Assembly (NCBI GenBank): GCA_023409695.1
Contig: JAEYQZ010000147.1
Location: 1 to 15,501, forward strand
DNA length: 15,501 nt
Source of the DNA: Methanobacteriota archaeon
GTDB taxonomy: Archaea > Methanobacteriota > Methanobacteria > Methanobacteriales > Methanobacteriaceae
Direction of reading: 5' to 3'
Part shown: positions 1-7,056 of the stretch, in pieces
Layout: each line of letters opens with the position of its first letter
How positions within the stretch are numbered: the first letter of the stretch is position 1
Notes under the pieces: model-generated
What the model saw: the letters and a program-made list of their open reading frames with translations, nothing else
Database searches by the model: none
Told to the model about the DNA's origin: nothing
Position numbers and translations under genes: made by a program

Positions 1-372
1 ATATTCTAATAAATGCCTCGCATGAGCTGAATGAGCTGCCGCACCAATACAACAAGCTAAAAGTACAATTCTAGCCTGTTGAGCTTCAATATCTATTCCA
101 CAAGCTCCTTTCTTACCTGCGGTTAAATCACATTTTCCGTAGGTACATAAACAGCACATATCACAGAAAGGTGCATAAAATGGTTCATATTTTTCCAGTA
201 ATTTCATGTCCCATGATCTTAAAGCAGTGACATCAGGCTTAGGAGTAGGCCCTACTGATTCAGAGGGTGTATCCGCTCCCTTTTTATCAACTATTTCACC
301 AATTGAGACTTTGAAATTTTTTGACTTCCAAAAGTCATTTTTGAATTCTTTAGGTTTGTTTTTCGGTGTCAC
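1..372 (-). CDS. cdhA: CO dehydrogenase/acetyl-CoA synthase alpha subunit, 5' part (cut by window edge)
   Basis: Only the first 124 codons lie in the window; the gene runs off the left edge. CdhA is the Ni-Fe-S carbon monoxide dehydrogenase subunit of the archaeal CODH/ACS complex, which in hydrogenotrophic methanogens makes acetyl-CoA from CO2 and a methyl group in the cytoplasm. Seen here: after a divergent head, the family signature GPTPKPDVTALRSWDMKLL (residues 41-59), then the Cys cluster CDMCCLCTYGKCDL (Cys70, 73, 74, 76, 81) and GACGI (Cys91), followed by AQQARIVLLACCIGAA and the His-rich HSAHARHLL. In this family these cysteines hold the N-terminal Fe-S clusters. The start chosen is a GTG at 372, because a GGTGAT ribosome binding site lies 5 bases upstream. 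An in-frame GTG at 381 and a TTG at 384 are the alternatives, and a stop codon lies just upstream of them. The catalytic C-cluster region is outside the window. Confidence 0.86.
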   Translation of the reverse strand, partial: MTPKNKPKEFKNDFWKSKNFKVSIGEIVDKKGADTPSESVGPTPKPDVTALRSWDMKLLEKYEPFYAPFCDMCCLCTYGKCDLTAGKKGACGIDIEAQQARIVLLACCIGAAAHSAHARHLLEY

Positions 373-390
373 AGTAATCACCAAATTAGT

Positions 391-498
391 AATGATTTAT
401 AATGATAGTTTAGATAGGGTTCCACCATTATATAAAGTTTGCTTCAATTATTAATGATTTATAATGATATTTTAAAGTAGAGCATCACCTTATATAAA
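391..498 (-). promoter_or_regulatory. Tandem duplicated promoter unit of cdhA (two TATA boxes plus repeated element)
   Basis: Two copies of an imperfect 62-bp unit lie upstream of cdhA. Each has a perfect TTTATATAA box on the minus strand (plus positions 428-436 and 490-498, exactly 62 apart), with A-rich BRE-like bases before it. About 25 bases downstream lies an identical 16-mer, AATGATTTATAATGAT on the plus strand (391-406 and 453-468, also 62 apart). In each copy the predicted transcription start falls at the edge of the 16-mer, so the 16-mer could be an operator overlapping initiation. Within it AATGAT is itself directly repeated. Box positions are seen; promoter use and operator role are inferred. 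Confidence 0.6.
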
Positions 499-889
499 TT
501 TTATCCTTATTTTTCAAAAAATGAGTTACTTTGTAATACCAGAATTACACTAATATAACCTGATTTATTGATTTTTAATTTTCATATCCTTATATTGATG
601 ATTATTTTAACTTAAAACCAATTCAGTATCGTTTTTCTAAAATCCAATATTTTTTTATTATTTATTATCATTTACTTATTATAATATGAATTTCCCTTAA
701 TTTTAAAACACCTAAAAAAAACGTTATATTAAATAATTCCCTATTTTTTTAGCCGTATACTCCATAAAAAAATAAAAATTAAATTTAAAGTTTTAAAATA
801 ATATATTAAAAAATTAAGAATAAAATAAAGCGCATATATCACTTTTTGTCTATCTTCTGTATTTTGATTATTACAATATATAATTATCA

Positions 890-924
890 TTCACATAAGC
901 TCACATGTATGTGAATTTTTTTTT
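890..924 (+). repeat. Inverted repeat TTCACATA...TATGTGAA followed by nine T
   Basis: Perfect 8-base arms at 890-897 and 908-915 enclose a 10-base loop (AGCTCACATG) that contains another TCACAT. They are followed directly by T9 (916-924). On the plus strand this has the shape of an intrinsic terminator, but no gene is transcribed into it from the left. It could end a short untranslated RNA, or be a regulator-binding site with TCACAT/ATGTGA half-sites upstream of cbiM. The structure is seen; its role is unknown. Confidence 0.5.
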
Positions 925-1038
925 CAACTATATCCAAAAATAATTTATATAATAAACTCTATTTACAAAATTAGTTCATAGTTCAAGCCTTTGTTATCTA
1001 AAATTAATTATTACTATTTCTACCAAAAATCCCTTTTT

Positions 1039-1110
1039 AGTAGTACTTTTTTTATTACATTTTTTACTAAAATCGGCAAATAAGTAATACTTACGAAAAC
1101 GTTTATATTA
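1039..1110 (+). promoter_or_regulatory. cbiM promoter with two AGTAnTACT palindromes
   Basis: A BRE/TATA-like block, CGAAAACGTTTATATTA, lies at 1094-1110, which predicts a start near 1130 and a leader of about 25 bases. Directly against it is the perfect 13-base palindrome TAAGTAATACTTA (1081-1093). A second palindrome of the same form, AGTAGTACT, lies 44 bases upstream (1039-1047). The ribosome binding site AGGAG is at 1142-1146. Two similar palindromes beside the TATA box suggest control by a dimeric repressor, plausibly metal-responsive given the gene; that is inference. Confidence 0.5.
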
Positions 1111-1156
1111 TAAAAAATAGAACTTATTTTTGTAAAAATCAAGGAGATTCAATAGT

Positions 1157-2119
1157 ATGCATATACCCAACATTATACCATTGTGGCAGTGTGCTATATA
1201 TTTAGTCATATTTTTTATTGCATTGTTTTTCTCCCAGAGATGGGCTAGAGATAATCTTGATGAAAGATCAGTTCCGTTAATGGCAGTCTTAGCTGCAGGT
1301 ATATTCGTTATAATGACCTTAAATATCCCACTACCTCTTGGAATTAGTGGACACGTTGTAGGGGCTGCAATGATAGCCATTATATTTGGTGCTGTAGAAC
1401 CCGCAATTATAATATTTGCACTGGTACTGCTTGCAGAAGCATTGGCCATCGGAGATGGCGGAATAACAGTCATAGGCGCTAACTTACTCAATATGGGAAT
1501 CATAGGTGGATTTGTAGGTCTTTATGGGTTTAAAGCCCTTAAAAAGCCATTAGGCAAAATACCTGCCATAGCTATAGCCTCGTGGAGTGCCATAGTACTG
1601 TCAGCTGTTGCAACGGCAGTAGAATTATGGTTTGCAGGAGTTTTCCCGCTTCAATCAGGTGTCATGCTAATGGGCATATATCACATGTTCATAGGTATCA
1701 TTGAAGCTGTTATAACTGTAGTTGTAATCCTTGCCCTTGAAAGTGTAAGGCCCGATTTATTATCATGGTCTAATGAAGATGAAGCTCAATCTGAACCCGC
1801 GAAAGCTCCATCAGGAAATAGAAAAAGAAATATCTTTATAGCATTAACCGTTGTAGTATTAATTGGTGTTTTATCACCATTTGTAGCTTCAAGCAATCCA
1901 GATGGGCTGCAAAAATCTATGGAACAGTTAAGTTCTAATGTCCAGGAACAAAATTACTATTCTCCACCTATGGCAGATTATACTATTCCAGGGTTTGAGA
2001 ACAATCCTTTAGGGGGAGTACTGGCATTACTTCTAGGTATTTCAGTGGTTGCAGTAGTTGCATATATAATTGCAAGGATTCTTAAAAAGAGAAATCCACC
2101 AGAAGAAGTATCAGAATAA
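1157..2119 (+). CDS. cbiM: Nickel/cobalt ECF transporter substrate-binding membrane protein CbiM/NikM with fused PDGLE (N) domain
   Basis: This is the substrate-capture (S) component of an energy-coupling-factor importer for Ni2+ or Co2+ in the cytoplasmic membrane. The N-terminus begins Met-His (MHIPN), and a second conserved His sits in GISGHVVGA (His66). In characterised NikM the metal is held by the amino terminus, His2 and the equivalent of His66, so the start at 1157 is functionally required. The CbiM core with about six membrane helices covers residues 8-195. A charged linker (about 197-222) leads to one helix, then the PDGL motif (248-251) and an extracytoplasmic stretch ending in DYTIPGF, and a last helix before a KKR tail. 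CbiM and the small N subunit are thus fused, the layout called NikMN; this leans toward nickel, but the metal cannot be decided from sequence. An AGGAG site lies 10 bases before ATG. cbiQ follows after 24 bases. Confidence 0.88.
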   Translation: MHIPNIIPLWQCAIYLVIFFIALFFSQRWARDNLDERSVPLMAVLAAGIFVIMTLNIPLPLGISGHVVGAAMIAIIFGAVEPAIIIFALVLLAEALAIGDGGITVIGANLLNMGIIGGFVGLYGFKALKKPLGKIPAIAIASWSAIVLSAVATAVELWFAGVFPLQSGVMLMGIYHMFIGIIEAVITVVVILALESVRPDLLSWSNEDEAQSEPAKAPSGNRKRNIFIALTVVVLIGVLSPFVASSNPDGLQKSMEQLSSNVQEQNYYSPPMADYTIPGFENNPLGGVLALLLGISVVAVVAYIIARILKKRNPPEEVSE

Positions 2120-2143
2120 AAATCTAAAAATAGGAGGTAATTT

Positions 2144-2941
2144 ATGAGCATAGGATCAGTTATGGACCTTGAAAGGGAAACCATGAAAGAAAGTTTTCTC
2201 CATTTGTTAGACGGAAGAATCAAACTAATAATTTCCCTGTTCATCATAGTTTACGCCGTATATACCTCCGAGCTACTGGTTTTAGCTATAATGGAAATTT
2301 ATTTACTATTACTTATTTATTTATCTCAAATTTCATTTAAAACAGCATTAAAAAGGATTATGCTACTTTTACCCTTCGGAGGGTTTATTGTCATTTTCCA
2401 GCCATTTATTCAGCCAGGTGCTGTAATATACACTTTACCTTTAGGCCTGCATGTTACTTATCAAGGCTTAATATTTGGAATGCTATTACTTTTCAGACTC
2501 GTAGTAACTTTAACTGCTATAGTACTCTTATCTTCCATAAGTCCAATGCAAGAAGTAGTACAATCTTTCCGAAAGCTTGGTATGCCTAAAGAATTCGCCA
2601 TGATATTCAGTCTCATGATTAGATTCCTGTTTCTGTTTTATGAGGAACTTCAAAAAATAAGACATGCTCAATCTACCAGAAACTTCGATATATTCAGCAA
2701 AAAAACTGCTTACATGTGGAGAATGAAACAAATTGGTTATACTATAATGATGATGTTTCTAAGGGCTTATGAACGTGGTGAAACAGTTTACCTGAGCATG
2801 GTAAGCAGAGGATACTCAGATAAATCCCAGCTCTACAATGAAGGGAATAAGAAAATAGGTTCAAAAGAGTATATATTTATAGGAACAACAGTGGCATTGG
2901 TAGTATGCCTTGAAATTGCTCATTATTTTTTAATTTTGTAG
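2144..2941 (+). CDS. cbiQ: ECF transporter T component CbiQ/NikQ
   Basis: This is the transmembrane coupling (EcfT) protein that links the CbiM S-component to the ATPases in nickel/cobalt import. At 265 residues it has normal family length. The first 150 residues are mostly hydrophobic helices, with SPMQEVVQSFRKLGMPKEFAMIFSLMIRFL typifying the conserved centre of CbiQ (shown as SPMQEVVQSFRKLGMPK in its first part). Two coupling-helix motifs that touch the ATPases follow: HAQSTRNFD (around 177-185) and YLSMVSRGYS (around 217-226), the second a good match to the family's xARG-type motif, with Ser in place of Ala. One last helix ends the protein. A strong AGGAGGT site lies 6 bases before the ATG. 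The gene is co-transcribed with cbiM. The ATPase gene (cbiO) that usually follows is absent; the next gene is convergent. Confidence 0.88.
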   Translation: MSIGSVMDLERETMKESFLHLLDGRIKLIISLFIIVYAVYTSELLVLAIMEIYLLLLIYLSQISFKTALKRIMLLLPFGGFIVIFQPFIQPGAVIYTLPLGLHVTYQGLIFGMLLLFRLVVTLTAIVLLSSISPMQEVVQSFRKLGMPKEFAMIFSLMIRFLFLFYEELQKIRHAQSTRNFDIFSKKTAYMWRMKQIGYTIMMMFLRAYERGETVYLSMVSRGYSDKSQLYNEGNKKIGSKEYIFIGTTVALVVCLEIAHYFLIL

Positions 2942-3045
2942 ATATTATTTAATCATTTATTTTTAAATAACGGAAATACATGAAATATCAGTACTTTCAA
3001 TTTCAAATTAACCTTTAATTTTATAAAAAAATGTTAATTTCTTCC

Positions 3046-3077
3046 TAACTCAAAATAAGTAAAAAAAAGTTGAGTTA
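3046..3077 (-). terminator. Inverted repeat and oligo-T tract at the end of the secretion operon
   Basis: TAACTCAA (3046-3053) and TTGAGTTA (3070-3077) form perfect 8-base arms, and the right arm overlaps the stop codon of the minus-strand gene. On the minus strand a T8 tract (3061-3068) follows the stop by a few bases, as in archaeal oligo-T terminators. The element lies in the convergent gap after cbiQ, so it may serve both directions. Confidence 0.5.
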
Positions 3078-4148
3078 TACTTGTGGTTCAAGCCTTTTAA
3101 TCATAAACGCTAAAAACCCAACGACCATTGGGAAAAGGAACAAGTATAAAATTAAAAGCGCCACTGGAGGGAAGGGTGATTTACCCATAACAGTTGATGC
3201 TGCAATCAACATGATCATAAGAATAACAGGCCCAAGTATAGCAACAAACATGTAAATCATAGTAAATGAATTTAATTTCTGAGCGTAATCCTTCAGTTTC
3301 ATTCTCATTTCATAGGCCACATCTTCTGCTATAACATTGAGTGTCCTTGAAAGATCCCCACCACTTGATAATGTCCTGGTTATCTGATGAACTGCTCTTT
3401 TCATTCCATCAGAGTCTATCCGTTCACTCATATCCAGTAATGCATTTTCTGTTGTTTCTCCATACCTAATTTCTTCCAACGTTCGTGCAAATTCTTCAGA
3501 AAGTGGGCCGTATCCAGATAAGGCCACAGATCTCATACTTTCATGAAGACCAAGTCCTGCACGAAGTTCAGTTGCCATCTGCCTTAAAGCATATGGAAGT
3601 TCTCTTGATGCTTCATTTGATTTTTTCCCTTTCTGCAGTTTAGGCAGGAAAATGATCATAACTGACATTAAAAATATTAGCAATCCAAATACAATACCTA
3701 TCTCGATTCCAAATCCGAGAACAGTCATTATAATCATAACTAAAACAAATGATACTGCGCCCATTCCCATAATTAATTTAGGGTCTAAACCTTCCTTTTC
3801 TTCTTCTTTAAGAAGTTCTTCAAGTGATGCCTTCTGATATGCATCCCTTTGGGACTTATCTTCTTCAGATTTATCCCCTCTTTCATATTTTTTATCGATG
3901 AGTTCCTTAAACATCTGAATCTCATCTTTATCCATCTTCATTCGTTCTACGACAGGGGGAGAATCCTTGTTCACGGATCCAAGTCCCCTAGATTTAAGAC
4001 TTCGAGATCCAAGTCCAGATCGGGACTTTGCTCTCATATCATTTAACTTACTTACAGGTACCTGTACGCCCTCTCCTACTTTTTTACTTGAATCAATCGT
4101 AGCTCCGCCAAGCATGTCAAAGATTTTTTTAAGGCCATCAAAAGCCAT
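3075..4148 (-). CDS. Type II secretion/type IV pilus system F-family membrane protein (TadC/FlaJ-like)
   Basis: This is probably the inner-membrane platform of an archaeal type IV-pilus-like or Tad-like secretion machine, acting with the ATPase encoded just upstream. Residues 1-120 are cytoplasmic, charged and partly Ser/Gly-rich, including SRSGLGSRSLKSRGLGS (43-59), encoded by a 10-codon near-repeat. Two membrane helices follow (about 125-169). Then comes a GspF-type cytoplasmic domain (about 183-290) with LPYALRQMATELRAGLGLHE and a FARTLEEIRYGET segment. Two more helices (about 297-322 and 326-350) complete the usual arrangement. At 357 residues it resembles TadC plus an N-terminal extension rather than the longer archaellum FlaJ. 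A GGTGAT site precedes the ATG. The gap to the ATPase stop is 22 bases, so the two form an operon. No pilin or prepilin peptidase gene is in view, so the exported product is unknown. Confidence 0.8.
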   Translation of the reverse strand: MAFDGLKKIFDMLGGATIDSSKKVGEGVQVPVSKLNDMRAKSRSGLGSRSLKSRGLGSVNKDSPPVVERMKMDKDEIQMFKELIDKKYERGDKSEEDKSQRDAYQKASLEELLKEEEKEGLDPKLIMGMGAVSFVLVMIIMTVLGFGIEIGIVFGLLIFLMSVMIIFLPKLQKGKKSNEASRELPYALRQMATELRAGLGLHESMRSVALSGYGPLSEEFARTLEEIRYGETTENALLDMSERIDSDGMKRAVHQITRTLSSGGDLSRTLNVIAEDVAYEMRMKLKDYAQKLNSFTMIYMFVAILGPVILMIMLIAASTVMGKSPFPPVALLILYLFLFPMVVGFLAFMIKRLEPQV

Positions 4149-4170
4149 TCTATCACCACATCACCATTAT

Positions 4171-5994
4171 CTATAATATCTTATCTAAAACTTCATCAGG
4201 GTCTTTATAATAATCACTGATCCAGTCTCCAACTTCCTTGATGGATCTAATATTGTTATCTCCCATGTACTCCAGTACTAACCTTCTCTTTTCAATTTCC
4301 TCTTCAATTTCAGTGATGGTTATTCCTCGAAGTTCAGCCATTTCCCTGAGTGTCTGACTTGCAATACCAACGTATTCTACTTTATCAACCATATTGTTCC
4401 ATTCAAATACTCTGTTTAGCTGTACGTTACCTTCTTCCATACCTACAACTTCTGCAACTTCAGTTATTCTCCTTATAGACCCTCCTTCAGGCCTATACAT
4501 CCTATTTTGCATTATTATAAAGTCTAAAGCAGGTATCATAATGTTTGGAACGTTCATTGGAGGATTTATAAGCCTTGTTATTGTTTCACGTGCAGTGTTT
4601 GCGTGAAGTGTACCAAATCCAGAGTGCCCAGTGTTTAAAGCCGTGAAAAGAGTGATTGCTTCACCACCCCTTACTTCCCCTACAATTACCCTGTCTGGCC
4701 TCTGCCTGAGGGAGTTTTTGACCAGGTGATCCATATTGAGTTCCCCTTTTCCCTCAATGTTAGGTGGACGGGTTTCCATACGCAAAACGTGGGCGTGAGG
4801 TAGCTGCAGCTCCAAAGTATCTTCTATAGTAATTATTCTTTCACGAGGAGGAGTAAATGAAGTTACTGTATTCAAGGTTGTGGTTTTACCAGAACCAGTA
4901 CCTCCAGCTATAATTGCATTACATGGTTTAACTCCAAGCCCATCAACACAAACCCATAAAAATCCTGCTAAATGAGAAGACATTGTTTTAAAATTAATTA
5001 AGTCAATGACAGTTAACGGATCTTTACGGAATTTTCGTATAGTGAGTGAAGAACCATCTGCAGATACTGGAGGAATGGTTGCATTTACCCTTGAACCATC
5101 ATTCAACCTTGCATCCAGGATAGGTGTTTGCTGGTCTATTCTACGGTTTACTTGCCTCGCAATAACATCTATAATCGCTTTAATATCAGTATCATCATCA
5201 AAAATAACATTTGTCTGCATCATTCCCAGTTTTCGGTGGTAGACAAATACAGGATTACCTGTTCCAATTACCATTATCTCTTCGAGATCATCGTCTTTAA
5301 TCATAGGATCCAGTTCACCATAACCAAGCATTTCCTGGGATATTTGTGCTGCAAGCTTATCCGTGTCCCTTACTCCCTTCATTTTCAGAAATTCTTTAAC
5401 TTCACCTGCAAATGAAGATTCATCAACTTGGAAGTTGTCTCCTTGAGAAACAGCGACTTCAACCAGTTTTTCACGAATTTCATTAAGCAACTGTCTTTCT
5501 CTTTCAGTAAACTTAGGAACAGATACATTATAAAGAGGAATTAACCCATCTTCTATTATTTCCGCCTTTATTCCATGAGATGTTTTTTTCATCTTTTTTG
5601 GGCGTCTTTTCGGCTTTTCAGCACTTTTTACAGGCTTTTCATCTATTTTCCGAGATATAGGCTTATCTGCAGATCCACCCATAATATTATCTAGTTTAAA
5701 CCCATCATCATCGTCATCAAAAAAAGATCCTCTTTTTTGTTCAGATTTATCCTCTGCATATTCTGATCTTTCAAAGTCATGCCTTTCAGATCTTTCTTCT
5801 GTATATTCTGATCTTCCCTCTAAATCTTCTTGCCTTTCTTGTTCATATTCGGGCTGCATTGGTTCATATTCTTGTTCTTTAACTGGTTCTTCGACTACTT
5901 CATTCTCCCGTTCATCTCTGTTTCCAGTTAAATCATCACTGGAACCAAATTCTCCTAAAAGATCCCTGAGTATTTCTTTCCGCTTATTTTTCAT
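4171..5994 (-). CDS. Secretion ATPase, VirB11/CpaF/TadA-like, with long acidic N-terminal tail
   Basis: This is a hexameric ATPase that powers assembly or export by a type II/IV-pilus-type machine at the inner face of the membrane. Residues 1 to about 150 are highly charged and probably disordered, with repeated RSEY-type units and a DDDDD run. The ATPase follows: an N-terminal domain starting near LTERERQLL-like text (FTERERQLLNEI), then Walker A GGTGSGKTTT (around residues 364-373), the Asp-box segment ITIEDTLELQLP, a Walker B region VIVGEVRGGEA with Glu near 440, and the HAN motif GTLHANT. The CpaF-like NDGSRVNATIPPVS segment is present. The start is uncertain: ATG at 5994 is used here, with an in-frame GTG at 6003 as the alternative; neither has a strong ribosome binding site. 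Methanobacteriales generally lack archaella, so a pilus or Tad-like system is more likely than an archaellum, though the substrate is not visible. Confidence 0.85.
   Translation of the reverse strand: MKNKRKEILRDLLGEFGSSDDLTGNRDERENEVVEEPVKEQEYEPMQPEYEQERQEDLEGRSEYTEERSERHDFERSEYAEDKSEQKRGSFFDDDDDGFKLDNIMGGSADKPISRKIDEKPVKSAEKPKRRPKKMKKTSHGIKAEIIEDGLIPLYNVSVPKFTERERQLLNEIREKLVEVAVSQGDNFQVDESSFAGEVKEFLKMKGVRDTDKLAAQISQEMLGYGELDPMIKDDDLEEIMVIGTGNPVFVYHRKLGMMQTNVIFDDDTDIKAIIDVIARQVNRRIDQQTPILDARLNDGSRVNATIPPVSADGSSLTIRKFRKDPLTVIDLINFKTMSSHLAGFLWVCVDGLGVKPCNAIIAGGTGSGKTTTLNTVTSFTPPRERIITIEDTLELQLPHAHVLRMETRPPNIEGKGELNMDHLVKNSLRQRPDRVIVGEVRGGEAITLFTALNTGHSGFGTLHANTARETITRLINPPMNVPNIMIPALDFIIMQNRMYRPEGGSIRRITEVAEVVGMEEGNVQLNRVFEWNNMVDKVEYVGIASQTLREMAELRGITITEIEEEIEKRRLVLEYMGDNNIRSIKEVGDWISDYYKDPDEVLDKIL
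5741..5816 (-). repeat. 45-bp imperfect tandem repeat inside the secretion ATPase gene
   Basis: About 30 bases starting at 5741 recur with few changes starting at 5786, a spacing of 45 bases or 15 codons. They encode RSEYTEERSE and RSEYAEDKSE in the acidic tail. This shows the tail grew by in-frame duplication and may vary in length between strains. Confidence 0.6.
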
Positions 5995-6020
5995 ATGCCT
6001 CACGATACCCTATAGCTACG

Positions 6021-6030
6021 TATTTATATA
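6021..6030 (+). promoter_or_regulatory. TATA box in the 48-57-bp divergent gap; leaderless start for the methyltransferase
   Basis: TATTTATATA sits between the divergent secretion ATPase and methyltransferase genes. For the plus strand its centre is about 26 bases before the ATG at 6052, the usual TATA-to-start distance, so transcription should begin at or next to the ATG and give a leaderless mRNA; no ribosome binding site is present. The reverse complement, TATATAAATA, could serve the ATPase with a very short leader, though TTAAATATT at 6042-6050 is an alternative box for that strand. Confidence 0.55.
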
Positions 6031-6051
6031 GCCTATCCAATATTTAAGTAT

Positions 6052-7032
6052 ATGGAAACACAGTGTAGGTGTGGGGAAGCATGTATACAACCCTCTTCAA
6101 CAGTTTTAAAAGATATTGAATCATTCTACAAGCCATGTGTCATCTGTAAAACATGGAACTTAAAGAAATTTTCACCATTAGCCCGTCAAATCGATATAGA
6201 CAAAATTAATACAACTTTTGGACTTTGTGATTGCGGCAAGAGACACCTTGATCTTGTAATTGCACATGTTATGAAAATAATGATTGATGAGGGAATAAAA
6301 GATGAAAGATCAACACTACGAGATACATGCATTCCAATTATAACTCCAGCATATCCCTTAAATTCTGCCCCATATCTACAAGAAAATTCTCTGGTAATAT
6401 TATCAGATGAAATAAATGAAAAATGCGCTCAAAGGGTAGTAAACGAAGTCCGTGAAGTCAAAGGAGTCCTCAAGGGCAATATAAGAGAAACTGCAGGAAT
6501 AAAAGACTCTGATCTCAGTCCAAATGTATATGAGCTTTTAGCAGGGTGCGATATGAGGTGTGACATCGTCCAGACACCCTACGGAGCATTATGCATCCAC
6601 AAAGATCAGGGAAAAATACACATAGAATTTCCACAGGTCAAATCTCCCAAAATTGAAATCCTGCAAAATGTCCTTGATAAATATGATTCGCCATCGGTCC
6701 TTGATTGTACCTGCGGACCTGGAACACTTGGTATTGCCTGTCTTAAAACAGGAGCAAAAGAAGTCGTTTTCAATGATATCTGGTTCCCAGCTGTAGTAAT
6801 GACTGCAATTAATCTAGAAACAAATGGGTTTACAGTGGAAAAGTGGAATCCTGAAGAAGATGTAATTGCTCAGGGAGAAAAATTTAAGGTTTACTCTTTA
6901 GATATAAGGCAGTTAGAGAACGTTCTGGATGAAAAATTTGATATCTGCATCATTGACACATTTCCCGGTGTTGATACCGCCGAGTTTGTGAAAGCTGCAG
7001 ACAGATTAGGCAAAGAAGTCATTGTGATTTAA
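6052..7032 (+). CDS. SAM-dependent methyltransferase with N-terminal Cys-rich (zinc-binding-like) region
   Basis: This is a class I Rossmann-fold methyltransferase whose substrate I cannot name. The catalytic half is at the C-terminus: motif I LDCTCGPGTLG (217-227), an acidic end of strand 2 in VVFNDIW, SLDIRQ (around 282-287) as the next acidic position, and motif IV-like IIDTFPG (300-306). The head (1-65) has seven cysteines, C5, C7, C11, C29, C32, C59 and C61, ending in CDCGKRH. The C29-x2-C32 and C59-x-C61 pairs suggest a zinc ribbon, and the first three Cys may bind a second metal. A middle domain (about 90-200) contains LVILSDEINEKCAQRVVNEV and is unrecognised. Cys-rich heads of this kind usually bind nucleic acid or protein, so RNA or protein methylation is a reasonable guess only. 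The gene has its own leaderless-type promoter. A small gene follows after 24 bases. Confidence 0.7.
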   Translation: METQCRCGEACIQPSSTVLKDIESFYKPCVICKTWNLKKFSPLARQIDIDKINTTFGLCDCGKRHLDLVIAHVMKIMIDEGIKDERSTLRDTCIPIITPAYPLNSAPYLQENSLVILSDEINEKCAQRVVNEVREVKGVLKGNIRETAGIKDSDLSPNVYELLAGCDMRCDIVQTPYGALCIHKDQGKIHIEFPQVKSPKIEILQNVLDKYDSPSVLDCTCGPGTLGIACLKTGAKEVVFNDIWFPAVVMTAINLETNGFTVEKWNPEEDVIAQGEKFKVYSLDIRQLENVLDEKFDICIIDTFPGVDTAEFVKAADRLGKEVIVI

Positions 7033-7056
7033 GGTTTAAATTAATGGGGAAATAAT

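Larger units (their letters stand above)
373..1156. other. Long AT-rich divergent intergenic region between cdhA and cbiM
   Basis: No coding region could be supported on either strand over 784 bases. The left 130 bases hold the duplicated cdhA promoter. The right 120 bases hold the cbiM promoter and two small palindromes. Between about 500 and 1030 the sequence is A/T tracts with many stops in all frames; the only strong structure is the inverted repeat at 890-924. No tRNA-like fold or cobalamin-riboswitch-like conserved box was recognised. Confidence 0.7.

Noticed and set aside
206..454. Plus-strand 82-residue open frame at the left end
   Set aside because: It overlaps the recognisable cdhA start on the minus strand and the cdhA promoter repeats; its product resembles nothing.
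373..1156. Cobalamin riboswitch before cbiM
   Set aside because: No conserved B12-box-like sequence or suitable GC-containing stems are seen; the region is nearly all A/T.
1108..1503. Minus-strand 131-residue open frame over cbiM
   Set aside because: Antisense shadow of the cbiM start; Pro/Ile-rich low-complexity product and covers the cbiM promoter.
3075..6003. Archaellum (flagellum) motor genes flaI/flaJ
   Set aside because: No other archaellum genes are present, the platform protein is short, and the ATPase looks CpaF/TadA-like.
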